From Sulfitobacter sp. F26204 (GTDB taxonomy: Bacteria; Pseudomonadota; Alphaproteobacteria; Rhodobacterales; Rhodobacteraceae), in assembly GCF_026410305.1 (NCBI RefSeq), contig NZ_JAPMLQ010000008.1, positions 1 through 64,000 on the forward strand: a stretch of DNA of 64,000 bases. Direction: 5' to 3'. A model generated the notes under the pieces. It worked only from the letters and a program-made list of their open reading frames with translations, did no database searches and was not told the DNA's origin. Of this stretch, positions 8,493 through 18,558 are shown piece after piece (the stretch's first letter is position 1; each line of letters opens with the position of its first letter). The translations under genes were made by a program, and so were the position numbers.

Positions 8493-11400
8493 AACGAAGA
8501 GCCGTCATTCACTTTTTTACAGCCTGCTGGCATTTGCCACGGCGCTCATCCCGGTTTGTGCCACCGCGCAAAATCTGCCAACAGGCGGCACGGTTGTGCA
8601 TGGCAACGCGACCATCACAACGCCAAACGCCAACAACATGATCATCAACCAGGGCAGCGACCGCGCCGTGGTGAACTGGAACGGCTTTTCGGTCGGTGCA
8701 GGTAATCGGGTGGACATCAATCAACCCTCTGTTGATTCCTCGATCCTGAACCGCGTCACCGGTGACACCACCAGCCAGATCCATGGTCAGATCAACGCCA
8801 ACGGGCGTGTGTTTGTCGTCAACCCCAACGGGATCTTCATCGGGACCACCGGATCGGTAAACACCGGGAGCTTTGTCGCCTCGACTCTCGGCATCCGCAC
8901 CGATGATTTTGTCACCGGCCAAACCGTGTTTGAGGGGAATGGATCCTCCGCAACGGTCAGTAACGCAGGCCAGATCCAGGTCGTGACAGGTGGCTATGCC
9001 GCCCTGATCGGCGGCAAGGTCAAAAACTCGGGGACGATTCAGGCGCCGCTGGGTTTTGTCGGGCTAGGGTCCGGCGAACGCATCACGCTTGATCTCGCCG
9101 GAGACGGGTTCTTGCAGGTTGCGCTGCCAACCAATTCGGACGATGACAGTCTTGATGCCTTGATCGAGAATTCCGGCACCATACAGGCCAACGGCGGCAC
9201 GGTTCAGATGTCTGCGGCCACTGCTCGCAACGCGGCGCGCCACGCGATCAACATGAGTGGCGTCGTAGAAGCCCGTACTGTTTCGGGCCGTTCGGGTCGT
9301 ATCACCTTGGGTGGCGGGGCCGGTGGCAAAGTGTCTGTAACTGGAAAGCTGCGCACCAAGACACGCAGCCGACCTGCAATTCAGGTTACGCAATCCGCAC
9401 GGCCCGCCCTGCGGCCGGAACACGGTGGCGATATTACCATCACCGGTCATGATATCGCCCTTGGTGGTGCCGAGATCGACGCAAGCGGTACCAATGGCGG
9501 GGGCAGCATCCGTATAGGTGGTGCCTTTCAGGGTGGTCCGAGCCTGCCCACCGCCACAAGCCTGACCGTCGATGCAACCTCGATCATCAAGGCCAATGGT
9601 ATCGAGAACGGTAACGGCGGTCGCGTTGTCCTCTGGTCAGATGACCGCACCGAATTTGCCGGCAACATCACCGCACGCGGTGGTTCTCTGTCTGGCAATG
9701 GCGGCTTTGTTGAAGTGTCTGGCAAACGGCATCTCGCCTTTTCCGGCCTCGCCGACACAACGGCAGAAAACGGTGCCTGGGGCACCCTTTTGTTGGACCC
9801 GAATGACATCTTCATTGTAGCTGCTCTGACCGGCGATGACGGCGACATCCTGGCCTCGACCATCGAAAGCGCGCTGGCGGTGAACAACGCTGTCGAAATT
9901 CTATCAACCTCTGGTGCCGGACCTGACGAAGGCCGGATTGAGGTTAATGCACCGCTGACATGGACCACCAATTCAACCCTGTCCCTGATTGCCGACATCG
10001 CCGGTCCGCCGACGGATGACTCGATCGTCATCAACGCCCCCATTACCGCAACAAATGGCTATCTGCGGTTGTCTGCCTTCGAAACTGTTGGGACAGGCCC
10101 AGCCGCAAGCCGGTTCATCGCCACAGGCCAGGACGGCGACATCAACGTCGGAACCTTTGAAATTGCCATCGGGGACTGGGTGCAGCACGGGGACAATTTC
10201 CCGGTTTCGGGCCTGCCGTCTTTTGAAGCGCGCAATTTCGTGCTTGGTAACGACACATCCTTCTTGCGCGCGACAGCAGGTGATGGCGGTGCCACCCCAT
10301 ACAGCCTTGTCGACATCTACGGTGTGCAGGGGATTTCAGGCAATACGAACTATCAACTGGCTGATACCATCGACGCTACGGGCACCCAATTTTGGGAGTC
10401 ACTCGATCCGCTGACCAATGGCGTGCGCAACTCCGGTTTTGTCCCATTGAATTTCAACGGCGATCTGGAAGGCAACCGCAATGTGATCGCCAATTTGTTC
10501 ATCAGACAATATCCGTCAGCAGGTGGTCTGGATGATACCGGTCTCTTCTCCAGTGTTGGTGATAATGCAAGGTTGATGAACTTCAGCATTCTGGACGCTG
10601 ATGTGGCAGGTGAGAATGCAGGCATCCTTGCTGGCTTTAATGGCGGCTTCAACAGCGGCATTCGCGCGACAGGCACAGTCGTTGCCTATGGTGAATATGG
10701 CGGGGGCCTCAACGCCTTCATGCCCTTCGGACAATTGTTGAACAGTTCTGCCAACGCCAATGTTTCGGATGGTATCGATCCCTCTGACGCTTTGAACCTC
10801 GCTTCGGGCCAGGTCAGCCTGGGTGGGCTTGTCGGTGCCAGCAACTTTGGCGATGTCATCAGTTCGAAAAGCGCAGGCAGCGTCACCGTTTCTTTCGCCG
10901 ATGAAGCCTTTGCCGGTGGGCTGGTCGGAACCAATGCCGACATTATCCGCAATGTCTATTCGGAAACATCCGTGACTGTCACCGCTGGCGCGCTGACGAA
11001 CGAAGCAACCATTGGCGGAATTGTTGGAGAAAATGCGACCAACGGAACCATTACCAATGCAATCGCGACAGGTGCTGTAACGCTCGAACCGGGGTGTTGT
11101 GCCGGTTTCGGACTAGAAGGAGGGATCGCCGGCGAAGATGACCCTTCTGACGAAAGCATTCTATCCTCTTTCTGGAATTTCGAAACTACCGGTCAGGGGG
11201 CCAGCGGTCAAAATGGCGAAACCTTTGGCGATACAAACGGCCTGGGCCAGTTTGAGGGCGCATTTGCTGAAACCACCGCCAGTTTGCGCGATGCAGAACT
11301 GTTTTCTTCTGTCGCTGTGGTGTCTGGTTGGGACTTTGGCAATGTCTGGGCTATCCCCCAGGATGGTGTGGATATGGCACGGCTCTATACCGTTGACCCC

Positions 11401-13599
11401 GTGATCAGCGCGAGTGACCCTACCGAAACGGAACCGGATTTCCAATACAATGGTACGACAACCGGATTTTCCGCCGTTGATGGCCAGTTTTTCGGCGGCC
11501 CTGCCGACTATCTGTTCGGACCTTTGGGGGACACCGGCGATCTGACGATAATGGAAGATCAGATCATTCTGTCTGACGCGAATGTCGGTCCGGTCACCTT
11601 CACCTTCCCTACCAGCTATACCAGTGATATGGGACAGGTGTTCGACGTCCGCTCACTTCCCAAAGACGCAAACGTCGTGCCTGCGCCTTTGACTGTTACG
11701 GTCAACGATACCTTCAAGACATACGGCGAGGTTCTGACCTTTGCAGGCGTCGATTATACTGCCACCACTCTCTTTGCAGGCGACACGATCACCGGAGCGG
11801 ATGTCAACAGCGCCGGCGCACCGGCAACAGCAACTGTTGTCGGCTCTCCCTATACACTTAACCTGAGCAATTTGACCGGATCGGGACTGGGCAACTATAA
11901 CATCTCGATCGTACCCGGGCGCTTGCAAGTCGTGCAACGCGGCCTGAGTGTCGTGATGAATGACGCAACCAAGACCTATGGCGAACAACTGCTCTTTAAC
12001 GGTACGGAGTTTACCTCAATCGGATTGATCAACGGCGACACATTGACCAGTATCAGCATTACAAGCGACGGTGCCGCCTCAACTGCACAGGTCGCTGACG
12101 GTCCATTCAGCATTGAAGGCAGTGCGCCAGTTGGCTCGGGAATCGACAATTACGCTCTGTCGTTCACGCCTGGGACGCTGACAATCAACCCAGCCCCCCT
12201 GACCATCACGGCAGAAGACCAGAGCAAACCGTTTGGAACCGAATTTACCTTTACAGGGACCGAATTCACCGTTGTCGGCTTGTTGAACTCCGATGAGGTG
12301 ACCGAGGCAACATTGACCAGCAATTCCGCCTCAGCCGAAGCACCGTTTACCGGACCGGGTGGAGAGGCGATTTTCATCACCGATCCGCAGGGTTCCGGGC
12401 TTGATAATTACCACATCACACTGGTGAACGGTGTATTCATCGTCGCACCCGGCAATCTCACGATCACCGCCTTGGACCAAACCAAGATCTATGGCAGTGA
12501 CCTTGTCTTTGACGGGACGGAGTTCTCTGTCGTCGGATTGGCAGAAGGCGACAGCGTGGACAGTGTGACACTTGTAAGTGCAGGCGCGGCGGGCACAGCC
12601 CAGGTTACCGATGGTCCCTTTGCCATCGTCGCAAGCGATGCCGTTGGTACAGGGCTTGAGAAATATTCACTGGTCTTTGCCGACGGCAGTCTCACTGTCA
12701 TTCCGGCCCCGTTGAGCGTCACCGCATTGGACCAGACCAAACAGCAAGGACAGCTCTTTACCTTCAGCGGCTCCGAATTTGCGACATCTGGCCTGTTCAA
12801 TGATGATGCGGTTACCTCTGCCACCTTCAGCAGTGCCGGTGCGGACGCCGATGCACAGGCGGACGACAGCCCCTTTGCCATCACCGTTGATTCCGTCACC
12901 GGTACTGGTCTTGATAACTATGACATCAGCACAACAAACGGGACGATGACGGTGCAAGACAATATCGCCCCACCGCAGGTAAACCCGGTGCCAGGTGGCA
13001 ATACCACCATCACCAACCCACCGGACGCGATTACGATCTCTTTCCCTGATACCGGAGGATCCGCTGATCTAGGTGGTACCCAGACTCGAAGAGACGGGAC
13101 AGGCGGACCTACACAAACAGTACCCCAGGCTAAAGCCACCAATGAGGCTGTCGACGACATATCGACAGAACTGGAACTTCAGGTTCAATCCTGTGGCGGT
13201 GCCGATCAGGACTTTGATAACTACATGGCCTGCCTCAGCGACTCTCTGGATACCTACTCCAATGCGCTGGACGAGATCGTAAATGATCTGCCTGCCGGGC
13301 TTGAAACCGTATCGGCCACGATCCGCACTGCCAGCGACAGCATCAAGGCGTCTGCAGCCCGTGCCCAGCGACGCCTGGCCGGTGCCACCACCGACGCACA
13401 GCGCCGCGCCATCCGCCGCGATGCGGTGAACGAGGCACGCGGTGCAATCAACGAAGCCAAATCAGAGATCCGCAAAGCGATTTCGTTGATCCGTGCTGAC
13501 GATCCCGAAGTGACCAGTATTCAACGCGACACCGGTGCACGTATCATTCAGGCATTCGATGCGGTTGATTCCTCGCTGGTCCGGGCTGTTGAATTGTAG
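8434..13599 (+). CDS. TpsA, large secreted adhesin-like protein with TPS domain and MBG repeats
   Basis: A 1721-residue exoprotein. A long N-region precedes the signal helix (SLLAFATALIPVCATAQ, cleavage near residue 46). The TPS secretion domain follows, with GGTVVHGNATITTP, the diagnostic NPNGIFIG motif at about residue 130, and NSGTIQA repeats of a beta-helix. Residues about 60-1000 are beta-helical and Gly/Asn/Ser/Thr rich. Five MBG repeats span residues 1084-1508. The last 160 residues are different: a Cys pair (SCGG and MACLSD) and a charged alpha-helical or coiled tail. Starts at 8437 or 8440 are equally possible (MMMT). The 59-base overlap with tpsB implies coupled translation. The ligand and target surface are unknown. 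Confidence 0.88.
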   Translation: MMMTCRTTTALASRALSASKTKSRHSLFYSLLAFATALIPVCATAQNLPTGGTVVHGNATITTPNANNMIINQGSDRAVVNWNGFSVGAGNRVDINQPSVDSSILNRVTGDTTSQIHGQINANGRVFVVNPNGIFIGTTGSVNTGSFVASTLGIRTDDFVTGQTVFEGNGSSATVSNAGQIQVVTGGYAALIGGKVKNSGTIQAPLGFVGLGSGERITLDLAGDGFLQVALPTNSDDDSLDALIENSGTIQANGGTVQMSAATARNAARHAINMSGVVEARTVSGRSGRITLGGGAGGKVSVTGKLRTKTRSRPAIQVTQSARPALRPEHGGDITITGHDIALGGAEIDASGTNGGGSIRIGGAFQGGPSLPTATSLTVDATSIIKANGIENGNGGRVVLWSDDRTEFAGNITARGGSLSGNGGFVEVSGKRHLAFSGLADTTAENGAWGTLLLDPNDIFIVAALTGDDGDILASTIESALAVNNAVEILSTSGAGPDEGRIEVNAPLTWTTNSTLSLIADIAGPPTDDSIVINAPITATNGYLRLSAFETVGTGPAASRFIATGQDGDINVGTFEIAIGDWVQHGDNFPVSGLPSFEARNFVLGNDTSFLRATAGDGGATPYSLVDIYGVQGISGNTNYQLADTIDATGTQFWESLDPLTNGVRNSGFVPLNFNGDLEGNRNVIANLFIRQYPSAGGLDDTGLFSSVGDNARLMNFSILDADVAGENAGILAGFNGGFNSGIRATGTVVAYGEYGGGLNAFMPFGQLLNSSANANVSDGIDPSDALNLASGQVSLGGLVGASNFGDVISSKSAGSVTVSFADEAFAGGLVGTNADIIRNVYSETSVTVTAGALTNEATIGGIVGENATNGTITNAIATGAVTLEPGCCAGFGLEGGIAGEDDPSDESILSSFWNFETTGQGASGQNGETFGDTNGLGQFEGAFAETTASLRDAELFSSVAVVSGWDFGNVWAIPQDGVDMARLYTVDPVISASDPTETEPDFQYNGTTTGFSAVDGQFFGGPADYLFGPLGDTGDLTIMEDQIILSDANVGPVTFTFPTSYTSDMGQVFDVRSLPKDANVVPAPLTVTVNDTFKTYGEVLTFAGVDYTATTLFAGDTITGADVNSAGAPATATVVGSPYTLNLSNLTGSGLGNYNISIVPGRLQVVQRGLSVVMNDATKTYGEQLLFNGTEFTSIGLINGDTLTSISITSDGAASTAQVADGPFSIEGSAPVGSGIDNYALSFTPGTLTINPAPLTITAEDQSKPFGTEFTFTGTEFTVVGLLNSDEVTEATLTSNSASAEAPFTGPGGEAIFITDPQGSGLDNYHITLVNGVFIVAPGNLTITALDQTKIYGSDLVFDGTEFSVVGLAEGDSVDSVTLVSAGAAGTAQVTDGPFAIVASDAVGTGLEKYSLVFADGSLTVIPAPLSVTALDQTKQQGQLFTFSGSEFATSGLFNDDAVTSATFSSAGADADAQADDSPFAITVDSVTGTGLDNYDISTTNGTMTVQDNIAPPQVNPVPGGNTTITNPPDAITISFPDTGGSADLGGTQTRRDGTGGPTQTVPQAKATNEAVDDISTELELQVQSCGGADQDFDNYMACLSDSLDTYSNALDEIVNDLPAGLETVSATIRTASDSIKASAARAQRRLAGATTDAQRRAIRRDAVNEARGAINEAKSEIRKAISLIRADDPEVTSIQRDTGARIIQAFDAVDSSLVRAVEL
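11683..12957 (+). repeat. Five tandem MBG-type repeats of about 85 codons in tpsA
   Basis: Repeats start at 11683, 11938, 12193, 12451 and 12706, a period of 255, 255, 258, 255 and 252 bases. Each begins with an APLTVTAxDxTKxYG-like block and ends with GSGLDNYxIxxxxGxLTV. The fourth and fifth keep DQTK, while the fifth has lost the YG (KQQG). The copies differ at many positions, so they are old or diversified rather than freshly expanded. MBG modules are known from bacterial surface proteins. Confidence 0.85.
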
Positions 13600-13611
13600 A
13601 TGAGGGGAAAT

Positions 13612-15558
13612 ATGCGCGGGTTACTGATCAAATCAATTGCCCTTTTGATGCTGATCGCACTCTGGCCGGTGCAACCCGACGCGCAGCAAACCAAAGAGCG
13701 TCGCGTCGCGCTGGTCATTGGCAATTCCGCTTATGAACAGATCACGTCGCTGGACAATCCTGGCAATGACGCAACCGATATGTCTGTTGCCCTTGAGGGT
13801 CTTGGCTTTGATGTCTTTTATGGACTGGATGTCACCGAAGAGGAGATGACAGGCCTCGCCGACAAATTCGCGCGCGCCATTGAAACCGCGGATGTGGCCT
13901 TGTTCTATTATGCTGGTCACGGGTTTCAGGTGGCTGGCCAGAACTTTTTGGTGCCTGTAGATGCACGCATCGCGACACCCGCGGATGTGAACGATCAGAC
14001 AATCAGGCTGAATGACATTCTGGAGCAGATGGAGCAGGCCCCCGGCATCAAGTTTGTTTTTCTTGATGCCTGTCGAAATGACCCGTTTGAAGGGGCGGTG
14101 AACAGCGTTTCAGAAGGTTTGGCGCGGATTGGCAATGCCCGCGATTTCATGATTTCCTTTGCCACGCAGCCCGACAATGTGGCTTATGACGGCACCGGCC
14201 GGAACAGCTTTTTCACCACTGCCTTGCTCAGCCACATTTACACGCCGGGTCTGGATATTTCCGATCTGATGATTTCAGTGCGCAAGGATGTACTGGCAGC
14301 CACTGGCGGGCGGCAGATCCCATGGGAAAATTCTTCGCTCACCCGTCAGTTCCGTTTTGATCCACGCCCCGATACCGGCTCTGCCGAAACACTGCTGTGG
14401 CAGGTCGCCGTGAACGCAGGTGATCCGCAACTGATGGAACTTTACGCCGAACGCTATCCTCAGGGTACCCATGTCGCCGAAGTTCTGGCCTTTCTCGATC
14501 CTTCGCTGGCCGGTTCGAACCTGTCGCGGGATTATTCGCCACAGGAACGCGACGCCCAGGAAGAACGCCTGTGGCAACTGGCAAGACGCAGCCGGATGCG
14601 GCCACTTGTTGAATTCTACATGAAGAAATACCCCAAAGGGGTCTATATCGCAGATGCCAGCCGACTGATTGCTACCCTGCCCGCCGAAGACGACGCCCGT
14701 GCCGGTCAACTATGTGAACGCCTTGCCACGCATCCGCGTGATGCCACGGCGATGACCTCGGGTGTGCCATTCCACAAACTTCAGGAAAACGCTTTCTCCG
14801 CGATGCAGGCCTGTCTGGCTGCCACCAAGGAAAACCCCGAATTGCCGCATTATACCGCCCTGCTCGCCCGTGCATCCGTTGCGGCGGGCGATCTGGAACA
14901 GGCGATCCGTCTTTACCGGGAGGCTGCAACACGCGGTGATCTGCGCGCCATGGTCAGCCTGGGATTGATGACCGAATCCGGCCGCGGTGTCCCCGCAAGC
15001 CAGATCGAGGCCCTGCGCCTTTATCAACGGGCCGCCAGCCTTGGCAGCCCGGATGCAAAGATCAACCTCGCCGTCGCCTTGTTCGAGGGACAAGGACTTG
15101 AAAAGAACGAGGAACGCGCGGTTGAACTGTTGAAAGAAGCGGCCGATCTTGGGTCTGCTATCGCCACTTTCAATCTTGGGGTGCTCTCACGGGACGGAGC
15201 GACGGGTGATCCGTCAGATGCCCTTGGCTATTTCAAGCGGGCGATCAAGGCAGGCGAACCACGCGCCTATGTGGCCAGCGCGATCATTCTGGACGAAGGC
15301 CGGGTTGTCCCACGCAATCCCGATCATGCGGCCAATATGTTGTTGCGTGGTGCCGCCGAGGATTCGGGGCAAAGCATCCAGCAGATGACCGAGAACACCG
15401 CCGACTGGTCGCGCGAAACCATCGCCGCCGTACAGGAACGCCTGAAAGCAGCCGGATTTTATACCAGCACCATTGATGGGCGCAGCGGCCCGAATTTTGT
15501 CGCCGCCCTTGAAGCGTGGCGCAATGGCGGCTTTGAACCGGACGTGTTGATCGAATAA
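13612..15558 (+). CDS. Exported caspase-fold (C14) protein with Sel1 repeats and C-terminal peptidoglycan-binding-like segment
   Basis: A 648-residue protein. The ATG at 13612 is preferred over 13600 because GAGGGG at 13602-13607 precedes it. It has a signal peptide (residues 1-25, PDAQ). A caspase domain covers residues about 28-260, with YYAGHG (His103) and LDACRNDPF (Cys154) giving the His/Cys dyad of orthocaspase-type peptidases. A helical linker follows, then about four Sel1/TPR-like repeats (residues 425-590, for example AMVSLGLMTESGRGVP) and a short segment (IAAVQERLKAAGFYTSTIDG) like a peptidoglycan-binding domain. It starts 12 bases after tpsA, so it is in the same operon. Acting in the periplasm or envelope is inferred from the signal peptide; the substrate is unknown, with TpsA an obvious candidate. 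Confidence 0.87.
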   Translation: MRGLLIKSIALLMLIALWPVQPDAQQTKERRVALVIGNSAYEQITSLDNPGNDATDMSVALEGLGFDVFYGLDVTEEEMTGLADKFARAIETADVALFYYAGHGFQVAGQNFLVPVDARIATPADVNDQTIRLNDILEQMEQAPGIKFVFLDACRNDPFEGAVNSVSEGLARIGNARDFMISFATQPDNVAYDGTGRNSFFTTALLSHIYTPGLDISDLMISVRKDVLAATGGRQIPWENSSLTRQFRFDPRPDTGSAETLLWQVAVNAGDPQLMELYAERYPQGTHVAEVLAFLDPSLAGSNLSRDYSPQERDAQEERLWQLARRSRMRPLVEFYMKKYPKGVYIADASRLIATLPAEDDARAGQLCERLATHPRDATAMTSGVPFHKLQENAFSAMQACLAATKENPELPHYTALLARASVAAGDLEQAIRLYREAATRGDLRAMVSLGLMTESGRGVPASQIEALRLYQRAASLGSPDAKINLAVALFEGQGLEKNEERAVELLKEAADLGSAIATFNLGVLSRDGATGDPSDALGYFKRAIKAGEPRAYVASAIILDEGRVVPRNPDHAANMLLRGAAEDSGQSIQQMTENTADWSRETIAAVQERLKAAGFYTSTIDGRSGPNFVAALEAWRNGGFEPDVLIE

Positions 15559-15640
15559 CTATAGCTCTTTTGCCAAACGCCTTGCCACGGTCTCCACAGT
15601 GGATACGATGCCGCCAAACGCCAAGGGGGAGGAGAGCACA

Positions 15641-16759
15641 ATGGGCAGGGAACCTGACAACCAACGCGAAGAAATCGCAGGGCGCGCCAATGTCACCGAT
15701 ACGCCGGAACTGCTGGCCTATTATGATGAACTGAACGATGTCAACGCCGGCGCTCTTTGGACGGTCGCCAACAAGATCGAGCCTTGGGAACCGCAATCCA
15801 CCTCTCGTCCGGTCCTTTGGCGTTATGCCGATCTACGCGAAAAGGTGCTGCGCTCGGTTGATCTGGTGACGCCCGAAAAGGCTGGTCGCCGGGTCATCTA
15901 TCTCAACAACCCGGGACGAACGGAATTCTCTGCTGCTGTTGGCTGGATCTACGCGGGTCTACAGGTCATGCACCCCGGCGAAAATGCCACCGCGCACCGT
16001 CACTCGGCATCGGCGATACGTTTCATCATGGAAGGAAGCGGTGCCTATACGGTGGTTGACGGACACAAGATGACACTGGGGAAAAACGATTTTGTTCTGA
16101 CACCCAACGGCACCTGGCATGAACATGCGGTTGAGGCATCCGGTACGCCCTGCATTTGGCAGGACGGCCTCGACATTCCGTTTGTAAATGCGATGGAGGC
16201 AAACTTTTTCGAGGTGCATCCAGACCTCTCGGAACCGGTCCGCTATCCGGTCGATGACATGACCAGGACATGGGGCAATGCGGGGCTCACCCCCGGAGGT
16301 GGCACTTGGGACAAGGGGTATTCCCCGATGTTCAAATACCAATGGGACCGGACATATGAGGCGTTGAACCGTTACGCCGGGGCGGTTGATCCCTCTCCCT
16401 TCGATGGGCATCTGATGGAATATGTGAATCCCACGACCAACGGCCCGGTGATGAAAACCTTGGGGGCGTCCATGCAGCGTCTGGCCCCGGGCGAAGCGAC
16501 CAAGGCACATCGTCATACAGGCAGCTACCTTTACCAGGTCGCCAAAGGCAACGGTTACTCCGTTATCAACAGCCAAAGATTCGACTGGAGCGAACGCGAC
16601 ATTTTTTGCGTTCCTTCCTGGGCCTGGCACGAACATGCCAATGTCTCTGCCAGCGATGATGCCGTCCTTTTCTGCCTCAACGATCTCCCCGTTATCCGCG
16701 CCCTCGGTCTCTACCGTGAAGAAGCGCTTGGCGAAAACGACGGCCACCAGCCAACATAA
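15641..16759 (+). CDS. Gentisate 1,2-dioxygenase
   Basis: A 372-residue bicupin protein. The start at 15641 is chosen over an upstream GTG at 15599 because of a strong GGGGGAGGA site at 15625-15633. The first cupin carries the iron ligands His119 and His121 (AHRHSASAIRF) and His160 (TWHEH). The second repeats the pattern (KAHRHTGSYLYQ, WAWHEH). This architecture and length fit gentisate 1,2-dioxygenase, which opens gentisate to maleylpyruvate; 1-hydroxy-2-naphthoate dioxygenase is a close alternative. It is followed 13 bases later by a fumarylacetoacetate-hydrolase-family gene, supporting the gentisate route. No maleylpyruvate isomerase or gentisate-forming hydroxylase is in the window. Confidence 0.85.
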   Translation: MGREPDNQREEIAGRANVTDTPELLAYYDELNDVNAGALWTVANKIEPWEPQSTSRPVLWRYADLREKVLRSVDLVTPEKAGRRVIYLNNPGRTEFSAAVGWIYAGLQVMHPGENATAHRHSASAIRFIMEGSGAYTVVDGHKMTLGKNDFVLTPNGTWHEHAVEASGTPCIWQDGLDIPFVNAMEANFFEVHPDLSEPVRYPVDDMTRTWGNAGLTPGGGTWDKGYSPMFKYQWDRTYEALNRYAGAVDPSPFDGHLMEYVNPTTNGPVMKTLGASMQRLAPGEATKAHRHTGSYLYQVAKGNGYSVINSQRFDWSERDIFCVPSWAWHEHANVSASDDAVLFCLNDLPVIRALGLYREEALGENDGHQPT

Positions 16760-16772
16760 CAACAGGACTAAC

Positions 16773-17696
16773 ATGAAACTCGTTACCTATAAAATTGATG
16801 TCGAATCCGCTGGCCGCCTTGGTGTGATCCAGGATGGACTTGTCGTGGATGTCGCAGGCTTCGGAGAAACTGCCGGACTTGATTTCCCCCACCGTATGCT
16901 CGATTTCATCGATCTCGGCCCTGTAGCCCTGCGCCAGTTGCGCGAAGCATTGGATCTTGCTGGCGGCGAGTGGGGCAATGCCTTGGCCTTGCCTTTGGAA
17001 ACCGTCACGCTGCTGGCCCCGATCCCGCGTCCACGCAAGAACATCTTTGGTATCGGTTTGAACTATCTCGACCATATCACCGAAAGCGCCAAGGCGCTTG
17101 ACACCGATGACGCGCTTCCCAAGGAACCGGTGGTTTTTTCCAAACCACCCACTGCCGTCGTCGGCCCAGGAGACGCTGTTCACCACGATGGCGACATGAC
17201 ACAACAACTGGACTGGGAGGTAGAGCTTGCCGTTATTATCGGCACCACTGCCCGCAGGGTCGCACGCGAGAATGCCTTGAAACACGTTTTTGGCTATTCC
17301 GTGATGATCGATGTATCTGCACGCGACAACCGCCGTGCGGGGCAATGGATCTTTTCCAAGGGGATGGACACATATGCGCCCTTCGGCCCTTGCATCGTCA
17401 CTGCTGACGATATTCCCGATCCCCAGAAACTGGACCTCTGGTTGACTGTGAATGGTGTGGAGAAGCAAAGCTCGAATACCGCAAAGATGCTGTTCAAGGT
17501 GGATGAATTGATTTCGGATCTGTCCAAAGGCATCACTTTGGAACCCGGTGACATCATCGCTTCAGGCACTCCCGAAGGGGTTGGCGCAGGGCGCGATCCG
17601 CAGGAATGGCTGTGGCCTGGCGACGTAATGGAAGCCCATGTCGAGGGCATCGGTACCATCCGCCATCCGGTCATCAATGCGGTACAATTCAAATGA
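16773..17696 (+). CDS. FAH-family hydrolase, probable fumarylpyruvate (or maleylpyruvate) hydrolase
   Basis: A 307-residue fumarylacetoacetate-hydrolase-family protein. The core has FGIGLNYLDHITES, PVVFSKPPTAVVGPGD, the metal-ligand block DWEVELAVIIG and the closing ITLEPGDIIASGTPEGVG. In gentisate degradation this step splits the ring-opened C7 acid into fumarate (or malate) and pyruvate, which fits its place directly after the dioxygenase. The ATG at 16773 is used since an earlier in-frame start at 16635 would overlap deep into the dioxygenase gene. Its stop overlaps the next start (ATGA at 17693). Confidence 0.85.
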   Translation: MKLVTYKIDVESAGRLGVIQDGLVVDVAGFGETAGLDFPHRMLDFIDLGPVALRQLREALDLAGGEWGNALALPLETVTLLAPIPRPRKNIFGIGLNYLDHITESAKALDTDDALPKEPVVFSKPPTAVVGPGDAVHHDGDMTQQLDWEVELAVIIGTTARRVARENALKHVFGYSVMIDVSARDNRRAGQWIFSKGMDTYAPFGPCIVTADDIPDPQKLDLWLTVNGVEKQSSNTAKMLFKVDELISDLSKGITLEPGDIIASGTPEGVGAGRDPQEWLWPGDVMEAHVEGIGTIRHPVINAVQFK

Positions 17697-18550
17697 GCGG
17701 CTTCTCGATTGACCCTCAGATCGACCATGATTTTAACGCCCGCGAAAGCGTTGCTTCCTTCGACGACGAATTCGCGGCATTGACCCGGATCAGCAGAGAG
17801 GCAATTGCCACCCTTCCCTGCCAACGCGATCTGATCTTTGATCAGCAAAGCGGCAGCGCGCTGGATCTCTATGGCGCGGCACCTGACCGCCCGGTTTTCC
17901 TGTGGATCCATGGCGGCTATTGGCGAATTGGCACAAAGGAAGAGAATGCCTTTGCCGCCCCGGGTTTCGTGGCGAACGGTGTGGCCGTCGCTGTGATGGA
18001 TTACTCTCTGGCTCCTGATGCCAGCCTGGAACAAATTGTACATGAGGTGCGCAGCGCCGTCAGTTGGCTTTCCCGCGAAGGATCACAATTCGGTCTGGAC
18101 ACTCAGAAGATTCATGTTGGCGGATCATCCGCGGGTGGGCATCTGACCGGCACCGTGCTCGCCGGTGGCTGGCATGCCGACTATGACCTACATCCAGATA
18201 CCATTGGCGCCGCTCTCGCGATCAGCGGCATCTACGATCTTGAGCCGCTTCTTTATACACAAGTGAACGGCTGGATGGATATGGATATGGATACGGTTGC
18301 AACCCTGTCGCCCATCCGTCACATCCCGGACCGGACACAGGCGCAACTGCTTTTGTCCGTTGGCGGACAGGAACGCGCGGGGTTTCTGCGTGAGACACAG
18401 AATTTTCATGATGCCTGGGCCGCAAGGGGGCACGCCGTAACGCAGATCGAAATGGCGCAGTACAACCATTTTGACATTACCGGTAACCTGGCTGATCCCC
18501 AGTCCAGCCTGGTGCAGACCACGCTTGACGTGATGCAGGCCGGTGTGTGA
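17693..18550 (+). CDS. Alpha/beta hydrolase, arylformamidase/carboxylesterase-like
   Basis: A 285-residue alpha/beta hydrolase. The oxyanion motif HGGYW is at about residue 75 and the nucleophile elbow GGSSAGGH at about residue 147. The late His is in QYNHFDITG near residue 260, and the acid residue lies in the segment between. HGGYW plus GSSAGGH is typical of the hormone-sensitive-lipase-like and kynurenine-formamidase (AFMID) group. It overlaps the FAH gene by 4 bases, so it is probably used in the same aromatic-acid pathway, for example to release an aromatic acid from an ester or amide. The substrate cannot be read from the sequence. Confidence 0.78.
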   Translation: MSGFSIDPQIDHDFNARESVASFDDEFAALTRISREAIATLPCQRDLIFDQQSGSALDLYGAAPDRPVFLWIHGGYWRIGTKEENAFAAPGFVANGVAVAVMDYSLAPDASLEQIVHEVRSAVSWLSREGSQFGLDTQKIHVGGSSAGGHLTGTVLAGGWHADYDLHPDTIGAALAISGIYDLEPLLYTQVNGWMDMDMDTVATLSPIRHIPDRTQAQLLLSVGGQERAGFLRETQNFHDAWAARGHAVTQIEMAQYNHFDITGNLADPQSSLVQTTLDVMQAGV

Positions 18551-18558
18551 CCCCGCTT

